Below, one piece after another: positions 21,701-33,700 of a stretch of DNA of 37,847 bases (positions within the stretch are counted from its first letter, which is position 1; every line of letters starts with the position of its first letter). The stretch spans positions 1-37,847 of IMG/VR virus record IMGVR_UViG_3300020450_001169; one strand, given 5' to 3'. Origin of the DNA: a virus. A program made the position numbers and the translations under genes. The notes under the pieces are model-generated. The model was not told the DNA's origin and did not search any database. It worked only from the letters and a program-made list of their open reading frames with translations.

Positions 21701-24700
21701 AAGATATATTGTATTACCTGCAAAGTCAAATCCAATAACTTCTGCTTTAGTATCTCTAGTTCTAACTGTTTGACCTACAGAGAATAAACCAGTTCCTTGC
21801 TTCTCTTTAAATGTTAGTTTTCTAGACTTACCAGACTCACCTGCAATAAATGTACCTACATTATTACCATAATCTAGTTTGTAATTTCTAATCATCTCAC
21901 CTACAGCTAATGCACCTGATGCATTATCATAAGGAATTACAATTTGACTAACAAATTCATTGGCAGGGAATTGAGAGTCAATATCAGTAGAGAATGTTTC
22001 AAAATCAACTACACTAATTGTTGATATTGAAATATCATCTAAAACAATATTTGGATATGTGATAGATGTAACTCTATTGAATAATAGACCAAAGAATGAA
22101 GATCCTTCTGAAATATTAACCTGTCCAATAAATTCTTGAGTAACAGGGTCTTGGAATGTTGATGTAGCAGTTAATTTTGCAACTACATTAGATTGAGCAC
22201 CAATAATAACATCATTAAGTTCAAGATCAAATAAACCAGGTGTAGACTGATAAGTTCCAGTAGTCTTACTTAAAGTTAATTTGTCATTTACATTAACTAC
22301 AGTTGAATATACAGGAGCATCTTCTGCCTGTGTTGCTGCAGTAGTACCTAATTGTCCTCTAGTTACTTCTAATATAGTAGAATCATTATTCTCAGTAATT
22401 CCAGTAACATTTACAATTTCAGAACCGATTTGATAATTATTACCAAGAACAAATGATCCACTAGGAGGTGGAGTATCAGGATCAGTAGAATATATCTTAT
22501 CCATGACTACTTCAATAGCAGCAGTTGAAGGTCCTACACCATAACGAAGTTGACCAAGTGGAGCTTCTGCACCACCTGCCAAGTTAATTGCTTCAACTTT
22601 AGCAGTTTGTCCAGTAAGGTTAGTTACTTGCTCACCAAATACAAATAATCCAAGATTAGAAATAGGTGTTACAGAATCATAATTAGCAATAAATCCTGTA
22701 GCAGAGTTACTTACCAATTCACCAAAAACAAATTCTGTCCCTTCTGTGAAGAATCCTCTAATATTATTACCAACAACACTTGTGACAGTAAATCTAGATC
22801 CAGATGTCTGTCCACCCATTGAGTTACCTATAAGTGGGAAGATACCACTAATATTAGTAAATGTAAGTTCAGATATATCAATTTCGTCAATAGTAACGTT
22901 TACATACTTAACACTAGCAGGTGGTTGTGGTGGTTGACTGAATACAATAGAATCACCTAGAATCGAGAATGATGTCTCAGGAGTTTGAGCAACACCATTT
23001 AAAATAATCATTAACTGATTAGCATTAGCAACTACGTTTTCACCATTAACTGATAGTGGGAATTGAGTTCTAACACCATCAAATAGATTAGATATATCAT
23101 CAAGTCTTTGTACAACAGATGTTAAAATATTTTCTGAAGATGTTAATCTCTTCTGTCTGAATAATACTTCTGAATTATTGAACTGCGAGTATACTGGTTC
23201 AACTAGAGAGAAACTTTGAATATTAGGTACAATTGCTTCTCTTGCTAATTCAACAGACTTAGTAATCTGGAAATCAGTTTCCTTGTTAGGAATTTGACCA
23301 TAATCAGATAGATTTAATTCACCAAATACTTTAAATGATGCAGGGTGAACGTTCTTAAGTAATATCTCTTTCCACTCTCCGATAGAAACAGCAGACTTAA
23401 CAGCATATGAGAAGTCTTGATAATAGTAACTATCTTGAATCTTCTGAATAATTTCAGATGGTTTACCAATATCATCAATAAATTGACCTGTTGTTTTAGT
23501 GATAGAACCAATTTCAAGAACACCACGAGCAATCTTAAGATCACTAATGATACCAGATGATTTAGAAATAACACCTGTTATTCTTTCGTTAGCATTAAAT
23601 TCACCAGTATAATCAACAATCTTAATAACTCTAGGTCCTACCTGCCAACCTCGGTTAGTAGAAACAAAACCTTGTGCAGTTGCAGTTTCAAGAGTATCAC
23701 CTTGATATACCAGTTCACCCTCTAAGAATGTAGAAGTAACAACGTTTGCTTCAGCAGCACCACCAAATGATTCAGTTAATATTGTTTGACGACCAGTTCC
23801 TGCGTTAACAAATTGAATAGAATCACCTAATGCAGCGTTAGCAGAAGTAATAGCAATTTTTAACTGGTTTTCTTCTAGAGAATTAGCAGTACCTGCAATA
23901 GCATAATATGTGTTAGTAGAGTTCAAACGACCAATAGCACCTGCTGCTAATGGGAAGTCAGCACCATCTCCAGTATCAGTAACAGTTAGAGAAACTTCAG
24001 CACCATTTTGAATACCATGTGGGAAAGCAAACTGTAGTAATCCTAAGTCAAGGTTAACAACATAGTTAAAGGATGATCTTAAAGATACAGTAGGAGCAGA
24101 TGAATAACCTGAACCAGGATCTTTAACAATAACATCATCTAAACGACCATTCTTAATAGATGCTTCAGCAGTCGCATTTGCTCCACCACCACCTGTAATA
24201 ACAACAGCAGGTGCCTGTGAATATCCAGAACCTGGATCTGTAACTGTAATACTATCAAGTATACTTGTGGATGTTAACTGTGCGTTAATTGGGAATGAAA
24301 TCTCAGGACGTAAAGTATAGTCATGAGGATAATCATATCCAAAGTTATTGTTCTGTAATTTCTTAATCTTACCAACTTTAGTTCCTTTAGTAAAGACAGA
24401 AGCACCAGTTCCTGCAGGAGGTATGACAACATTCAGATCAACACCAGAACCTGTTAAACCTGCTCCAAGAATACCTGATATAGATTCAACATCAATACTT
24501 GCAGTAGTATATCCTTTACCTGGTGATGTAACTACAACTTCTTGTATTTGACCAGGAATTGTTACACCCTCATCATCAGTTCCATCAGCAACAGTAATAG
24601 CAACAAATCCACCTTCTCCATCACCTGCAATAGGAACACTATTATAAACACCTACAGCATATTCAGTACCTGGTGCATCAATTTGAACTCTCTCAATCTG

Positions 24701-27700
24701 TCTAGATGATTGAATTGTTGTGACAACAGGTAATCTAGTATAGAAACCACCAGGATTAACAATACGTATATCACTGATAGAACCAACTGCCTTTAATGAA
24801 CTTGTGCTATAAGATGTATTGATAACGTCAGCATTTCCTTCTGGTTCATTAGCAAGTGGGAATTTGAATGTATCAGCACCACGAGTAATAGTTGCACCAG
24901 ATATAGAACTAATAGTAAAGTTTCCTACGTAAGGAGAATTAACAACATCTAAGTAACTAGATTTAATAACAGGAGAATCATCACCTGTTCTAGATGGGTC
25001 AAAGTAGTAAGAAATGTTAGTAACAATATCATTATCAACTTTTAACTTAACAGTAGGATTAGGAACACCCTGACCAGTAACACCAGGTGTACCTACTCTT
25101 TCAATAGAGTTAAATGAGTATTCTAGTTTGTAAAGATTATCTTTAGAGAATGATAAGTTACCACCTGCCATAGAAGAATGACTGACATCAAACAGATATT
25201 GATGTCCATAATACATCTTAAGAACAGGAGATTTGACGTAAATATTGACCTGACCTGAGTTTGTAGCTGGTGATGTTAAAGCAGCGTTAGGTAATTTGTA
25301 AGTAAATTCAACAGGACTTACAACAGTATGAACTGGGAAAGCACCATCATATTCATCATATACAAGACTGTTATAAGTTTGTGATGGGTTACCATCAATA
25401 TTAACCATCTCACCCTCAGTGAGGTAGTGACTACTTCCAGTAACAATATAAACTTCATCACTATTAGCAACTGCAGTTGCTTGTATAATTCTTCTAAGAG
25501 TTGCTATTAGAGTAATCTTAAGAACACCAGTTAGATTTTGAATTTGTGCAGTTGTATATTCAGCATTGTAACTAATATCACCAGAGTTAATGTTAATAAC
25601 AGATCCAACAATATAAGGTGAACCACCTGCAACTTCGTCAATTCTAATAGAATAATCGTCATCAGTATATGGTTTGAATCTAGTCAACTCATCCATATTG
25701 TTTGTACCGCCCTCTGGATGATTGAAATCGTTAAGATCAATATCAAATAAACCTGGTGTAGTATTGTTTAATTGTGCAAATGTAAATGTAAGTTCATTGA
25801 TATCATTAGGTATAGGTCCTACAATTCCATAAGTGCTTTGCTCACTAAACTGTTCTGTAACAATATAACCACTATTGAGATCATCAGACCAAGTATTATT
25901 ATTAACTGCAAGATATATTTTTCTATTAGTAACATCTTGTCTAATAATGTATCCACTATTTTGGAATACTCCTGAGTCATTGTTAAGTCTTAATTTTGTT
26001 CCTGTGGTAAATCTAAACTCTTGATTAAGAGTAAGTTCTTGAATATTATCAATCTTAACTGTAGGTGTGACTTTAAAGTAGTATCTGTCCTTAACATTAG
26101 CAGTAACTCTTAATTTTTGAGAACCTGGTGAAGGAACAGTAGCAGTTCTAGAACTCCAAACATCTTGAAGATATGTCAATGTGCTAGAATCCTGAGTCAT
26201 TGTGGTATCAGCATCATCAAAGTCTAAGTTCTGGAATCCTGCTTCTGCTAAAGCAAATCCTGTATTATTAACAGTTAGTTCTCCTCCATCTACAAATGCT
26301 ATAGATGTTCTAGTAAATCCAATCTGTGTATTAGTTTGTGCTGTTTGTGTACCTAATCTTGCTGCATCAGCATTTTTATCAATCTTAAAACCCCAACCGA
26401 CATAATCAATATAATCATATTTGTTTGTGTAAATAGAGAACCATGATGTATCTTGCCAGTTAAATCCTTCGTTAAATTCACCTGCAATAGGATAGTTAGT
26501 TACATCATTAGGAACTGTAGGAGTGACTGCTCTGTTTCTAATGCGAAGATTATCTACATGATATTGACCTTGCTCATTAGAACGGAATTGACCTGTTGTT
26601 CCATTTCTACCAGGAATATTACCAATATATAAGTTTTGATTCTGGAATGCAGTATTATCAATAGTTCCTTGAAGAACTTGTATACCATTAACATATGCAG
26701 TGTATTGACCTTCAGATTTAGTCAGTGCAATGAATTGCCAAGTATTATCAGCAAACATTGTTGTAACTGCAGATTGAAGAGCACCAGATGCAGAGTTAAG
26801 TGCAGTTCCATTTGCAGTAACAACTAACTGCATTTCTCCAGATGAAATATCATAATACAACCATAAACCACCTGTGCTCAAGGTAGCATCACCGATTGCT
26901 ATTAATGTTTGTTGTGTTTGACTATGTGTATTGTTATTACCAACAGCATCTTTATACAACATAAACTCAATAGTCCAGTCGTTAGTCAGTTTAGTTCCTA
27001 AATCAGAACCATTAATTTGTATTGCTGAATTTACCCAAGTAGTAGGAGTAACGGTATCTTTTCCTAGTATTTGTGCATATCCATTAGTACTATCAAATTT
27101 TAATGAATTACCCTCACCTAGGAATGTTGGAGTGTAATGACCTGTAGTATCTGCAGTTTCACCACTTGTAAATGGTAGTAATAACTCATTTCTATTCCAA
27201 GAAGTTTGACCATATACATGAACATCACCAGAACTGTCAGGGAATAATGTATGTGCAGTCAATCCCTCAATATTATTAACATCAAACTTATTATTAGTAT
27301 GACTCTTAATTAAACCATTATATCCAATTTTAACTACATCAACAGTTAATTCACCATCTGTATTCTGATACTTGTTAATTGCAACATTAAGATCACCAAA
27401 TATATCAATGTGACTTCTCTTAGCAACATCTATGGTATATCCACCAAGAACTCCATAACGATAGTTCCAAAGAGTTTCACCATCAACATTGAATTTACCA
27501 ACCCAGAATCCATCTTTAGTTGTATTATCTGCCTTAAGTCTAGTTGTAGCAGTAATATAAAGTTCACTAAACTCATCTATTGTAAGACTTGTATCCATAA
27601 AGGAATACAAGGTATTAGTTAATTGCTTATTCCATACAAGACCAATTTCACTAGTGCCTACATTTGCTTTACCAATACCTGTATCAACTGATGATGCATT

Positions 27701-30700
27701 AGGACTTGTAGCAATTTCAAATGTATAGTATATGTCAGTTCCATTTACAAGTAAATCTGTAATTTTTTCAGAAACATTTACAGAAGTAATTTTTCTCTTA
27801 ACAGCAAAGTTACCAAGTGTGTCTACAACAGCAATGTAAGCATCAAATGGATTACCAGAGTTTGTATTAGTATGACCACCAATAATAAATCTAGTATCTG
27901 AATATTTTGCTATAGCACTAACATTATCAGAACGAGTAGAACCAGATATACCTGCATACGCTTTCTGATACTGTAAACTAGCACTCAATCCGTTATCTGC
28001 TTGTGTATACTTACAAAGAACAACATCAGGGTTATATGCCTCTAGAATATTTGAGTTCGGTCTATTGTGACCAACACAATAAATATCCGCACCATCTACT
28101 AATATTCTTTCAAATTCTACTTCTTGTTGACCATCAGTACTCTTAATTGTCTTTTCCCAGTCTTTAACACCAGTAGCAGATAGTTTTGATACAAATGCTA
28201 TAGTATATCCAAAAGAATCTTTTGTTTTACCACAAATGTATATTTCCTTAGCATCATTTACAAATACATCATTAACCTTAACATAATCATTACTTTCAAT
28301 CTTAGAAATATAATAATCTGCTTTTTTGTATATTTGTGGGTGTGATAGTATAACTCTTGGGTTTGTAGTATAATTTTGACCAGAGTTAGTGACATTAACT
28401 GAAGAAATAGATCCTACAGAAGATACAACCGCTTCTAATGCAGCACCAGTTCCATCTCCATCAAGAATTATTGTAGGAGGTAATTCGCTATTATATCCAG
28501 AACCCTGCTGATCAATAACAATCTCTTCAACACCTTTAATCTGTTTAACAACAAAAGTTTTGTTAGTGTTGTTCATTATAGGTGTGTAGTCAACTACAAC
28601 ATTATCTCCAACTGTCAAGTTGTGTGGATTTTGAGTTTTTAAAACACCATAGTTAAGACCACCAATACTTTCAAAACCATATGTAGATACTGGTTCACCT
28701 TGAATATGTGAAACACGTGCAGAAACACCAGTACCATCAGTATCTGTGTTATCAAATACCAAACGGTCATTAACCTGATAAGATGAACCAGGATTCTCTA
28801 CTGTAAACCCAGTTACAGAAGCATCTTCAAACTTAGTAATTGTTTCAACTTCAATATCAACCTTAGAGTCAAACTTAACTTTAGGGAAGTAATCAAATAA
28901 CTGTAAAGGAGATTCTTCAAAGATTTGATCTGGATCATCTATCTCATCCTGAGAGATCACAGCGTCCCTATTCTCATCTTCTACTTCAAATAGGAGTAAT
29001 TCACCATCTTCAGTAGTTAGAGCGTTTGTAGAGGCATTTGGTGCTCTCTCAACGTCAATATCAACGTTCTCATATGGATCACGATATCTAACAACACCTG
29101 TAGGAATATTCTGTTGTGTTGCACCGTCATTTAAGTTCCAAGTATCAACAACAGAGTTAAAACTAGGACCTAAAACGTAAGGGAATACTGGATTACCTTG
29201 GTCAGTAGTGTCAATAGTAACGAAGTAACAGTATCTACCACCAGGAAACTCAGGTGTCTTACAGAAACGACCATTGTACTGATCAAGATCACCTAAACCA
29301 AACACATACTCATAATCTTCCACAAAGTTACCTGCTGGCTCATCAACAAGTAAAGGACCTGCATTTCTAGAGGGATAAGGATTAGTAACTACATCATATA
29401 CAAGTTCTGTTTTCAGACGATATGAAGAGTTTAATCTATTAATAGCAGATGCTTGATCTGTAGGATCAGCATAACCGTAAGGACCGTATATTGGGTTACC
29501 ATCAAATGCCCATCCAACAATAGGAGAGTGATTTAACTGTTCTGCCTGTTCAACTACATTTCCTACAGTTGGTTCTTGTAAATTATCACCAAGAACATAT
29601 CTTAGTCTCTGTGGGTTTGATAAGTGAGCATATTCACCACCATACTGATTATTATATCCTTCAAATACTCCACCCTTTGCAGTATCTAATGCACTAGTTG
29701 CTTGTAAGTTATATGTCCACTGGAATACATTTGCTGTAAATAATGCACCTTGACCAACAGAAGTCAAGTTAATAAGTGTAGTTCCTTGAATATATCCAAT
29801 ACCTCTGTTGAGAATCTCAACACTTGTTACTCTACCTGCGTTTTCTCCATCAATATCAATACCTGCTCTTGCAACAGCACCAAAACCATCACCTTGAATA
29901 CTTACTATAGGAGCAGTTGTATAACCAGATCCTGCAGAAATAATAGCGATTGATATAATACGACCATTCTGTACAATTGCCTGAGCAACAGCACCTGATC
30001 CAGAACTCAATGTTACATCAGGATTTGATGTATATGAAGCACCACCACTTGTTACAGCAATAGATTGAATAGGACCTCTGACGTTTGCAGTTGCAGTTGC
30101 ACCAGTTCCACCACCTCCAACAATAGTAATTGAAGGTTGTGAAGTATATCCTGTTCCTCCAGAATTGATTAGAATACGTGAAACAACACCTTTAGTGATA
30201 ATAGCAGTTGCAGCAGCTCCAGACCCGTTACCACCGACTATAGAGACCAATGGAGAGGATGTATAACCAGTTCCTCCAGTAAGAACTTCTACTTCACTAA
30301 GAGAACCGTTAACAACAACAGAACCTGTTGCACCAGATCCTCCACCACCTGCAATAGTAATATTAGGAGGTGACGCAGCATCATAGTCTTGACCAACGTT
30401 AGTGATCGTAATATTAGTTACAGCACCAAATGTTTTGAAGAAAGCTGACTTGTATGACCATATAGAAACACCATTAACCCAAGTTCCAACAGGACCAGGA
30501 TTAATTAAGTTTTTTGTAGATATAGTTTGAGCAGTTCTTGGGAATCTGTTTAATTTTCTTTGGTTGCCAGGTAATAACGCAGAACCAGGAAAAGGACCTA
30601 TCTCATAGTTAGGAATACCTGTAGAAGCAACGTAAACGTAATTATCATTGAAGAATGTATTCTGAACGTTAGTGGTGTACGAACCAATAGCAGTTAAAAT

Positions 30701-33700
30701 CTGTTCACTTGCTGATTTACCTTTATTAAGGTCAATAGAAACAAGAATATTACCTTGAGGTATAACACCGCCTGGTTGAGGAAGTTGATATTGGAATACA
30801 GTTGTAGAATCTCTTGATGTAACTAAGAATGTTCCATTATAGATGATTGGGTTAGCACCATAGATGGTAACCTGATCTCCAACTAGTAGACCATGTGGGT
30901 TTGCACAGGTTACAGTAGCAGCTTGATCATTAATACCACCAAATGTAATTCCCTCTACAGAAATTAATTTTTTAACGTTATACAACCAAGTTGTAAGTTC
31001 TGAACTAACGTCAGTTCCACCCAACTTAGAAATTGCTAGTTTATCGCCAGGTAAGTAATAAGAACCAGTGTCAGTAAGAGTTGTTTGTTGAGCATCAACG
31101 ATACCAACAACGTTCATGACTACTTCTTGAGCAGTTCCTTTGTTAACATAGACTTTAAAGTTGGATTTTACTTCAGTAGCAGAATCCCAGTCCTCAACTA
31201 CACCATTTACTGATCTAGTACACTCAATGAACTGGTTTAATGATTTTTCCTTATATTGAATAAGTTCTGCTCTATCAGATGAACTACCAATCAAAAATTC
31301 ACCGTTTCTTTCTGGCCAACCGATTGTAGAGTCAACAGTTATGATACCTTCTGTTTGATCAAGAGGTTCTGCTAGTTTTGTCTTATAAGGAACAATAAAA
31401 GTTCCATCAATAGTTTCTTCTGACAGAATTAATTCATATATCTCAACTTCTGATGTTTTAATTGAAATAAAGTTTTCTACGAGTGCACTTGCTTGTCTGA
31501 TGTTTTCATCAGCAATATCAGCATCTTGAGTTAAAAGACCATCTCTAATATTAGCAGGATCACCACTTACTATAGTTGCACGGAGAATTGTATCAATAGA
31601 CCATGTTGCAGCAGATGGTTTAATGATTTGATCTTTAGGATATGATATATTAACTTGCTCACCGTAAAGAAGTTTGAAAAGATATGCAATACTATAAGAA
31701 GTTCCTTTACAACTGTAAAAGTCTTTAATAGTCTTGATTGCAGTCCTTACGTCTATTGTTTTATAATCTAACGCAGGAACATCTGGTAAGAACTGTTCCG
31801 TGTACTTATCAAGCAATCTTTTAACAAATAGAGCGTCAAGACACTTAACAGGAGCATCTATACCATGTGAATGAGCAGCAGTTTCATTAGTGAATACAGC
31901 ATTACCAGTCTGAGTATATGCAGTAATAGCACTTGCAGCTCTAGCACATCCAATAAACTGTGCTTTTGTATATCCTGATCCGTTTTGGTTAATATTAAAA
32001 CCAGTAACTTCGTTAACACCTATAGTTGCAGATGCTTCCGCTTCTGGAGGTGCTTGAATTACAACAACAGGAGGATTAGTTTGACTATATCCTCTTCCAA
32101 ACTCAGTAACGTTAATATCAGTAATTCTACCATTGAAAATAGATGCTACCGCTTTAGCACCACTTCCACCAATAAATGTTCCTCTATCATCTATTCTATT
32201 ATCAACAATGTAAACGGAAGGTATATCTTCATAACCGCCACCACCGTCTAAAAGTTCAATAGAAGTAACTCTTCCGTCAGTATCAACAATAGTTTCTAAA
32301 ACTTGTGCACCAACAGGATCAATAATCGCTATTCTAGGTGTAGAAGTATATCCTTGTCCCGCATTTAAGATTTCAAGTTGTGATACAGCACCGTCAACTA
32401 AATGTGCCTTAATATTTGCTCTAATAGGTGATTCACCTGTAGGTTCATCAACATAAACGATAGGTGGAGTAGTATATCCAAAACCACCATAGGTAATTTG
32501 AGGAACCATACTAACAGATCCATTTAGGATCTGTCCTGTGCCTAGTGTACAACCTCCTGGTTGTCTAAAAGTGATTCTAGGGGTAAATGTATACCCTGAC
32601 CCAGAATTGACCACCTCAAGACCAGATACAGCACCATTAGTAACAGTTGCCTTTAAAGTTGCTTGTTGAGAACCATCTAATGTTGGAGATTCAACTTGAA
32701 CTACTGGAGGGTTGGTTTCACTGTATCCAAAACCACCATTCAATAGAGAAAGAGTTTTAACACCATTTACAAGAGCAGTTGCAGATGCACCTGTTCCAGT
32801 ATCGGAATTAATAGAAACTTGAGGAGGATACTGAAATCTATATTGAGTACCTGAATTATTAACAGTAATTCCAGTAAGAGTACCCGCATCACTAATTTGA
32901 GCATATCCAACAGCATCTTTACCAAATGAGGGTATAGGTGCTTCAATAGCGTAAAAATTAAGTATTCTTCCGTTTAATGGAGCTTCTTTGAATATAAACT
33001 GGTCACCATCAATGAAAAAGTCAATTTTAGGAATCAGTAACTTGTTATCATAGATTGCAAGAACATATTCATCTACAGTAGGTTCATACCTTATTCCGTT
33101 TCGTGTAATAGTAAACTGTCTTTTGTTCTCACCAAATGCACCAGAGATATTGTCCATAGCAACAATATCATTTTCAGTAAAACCATTTAAGTAAGTAATG
33201 GAAGTAAATGCTGCGTCATCTGCTACAACTCTTGCTCTTGGAGGAGTAGTGAATACAATATGATCACCATCAATAGTATAATCAACATTAGGTAGTAACC
33301 AATCACCATACACTCTTACAACCAAATGTTGTGCAGATGGAGGTCCTACAGGATTAGATTGTGATAGTAATGGAAATCTTGATGTAGTGCCATCAAAACT
33401 AGTTAAAGGACTTGCTAGTTCAGACCACTTTAATTTTACCTGGTCGTAATTAATGCCAGGTGTTAATGCAATGTTAGGAGCAGGTGTAGTGCTCTCATAG
33501 AATATTACTTCATTATCTACTAATATTGTTCCATTCTTCTCTAAAAAACTACCTACGCTCTCTACAACAATCTTATCACTAGTAGAAGTGATTGATTCTC
33601 TAACTTTCGTAGAACCATCTAAAATACTGATGTCTAATTTATCAATGTCAAGATATCCTAGAAAATTGTTTAAAATATTTTGACCAAGACCTGTTTTTTC

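Noticed and set aside
467-23574. Short minus-strand frames inside large genes (for example 467-751, 7826-8011, 10831-11046, 16936-17157, 23314-23574)
   Set aside because: They are alternative frames of the DUF4815, 1391-residue and giant genes; their Leu/Met/His-rich translations look like frame shadows.
21030-27112. Diversity-generating retroelement targeting the lectin domains
   Set aside because: No reverse transcriptase gene or template/variable repeat pair is seen in the window.
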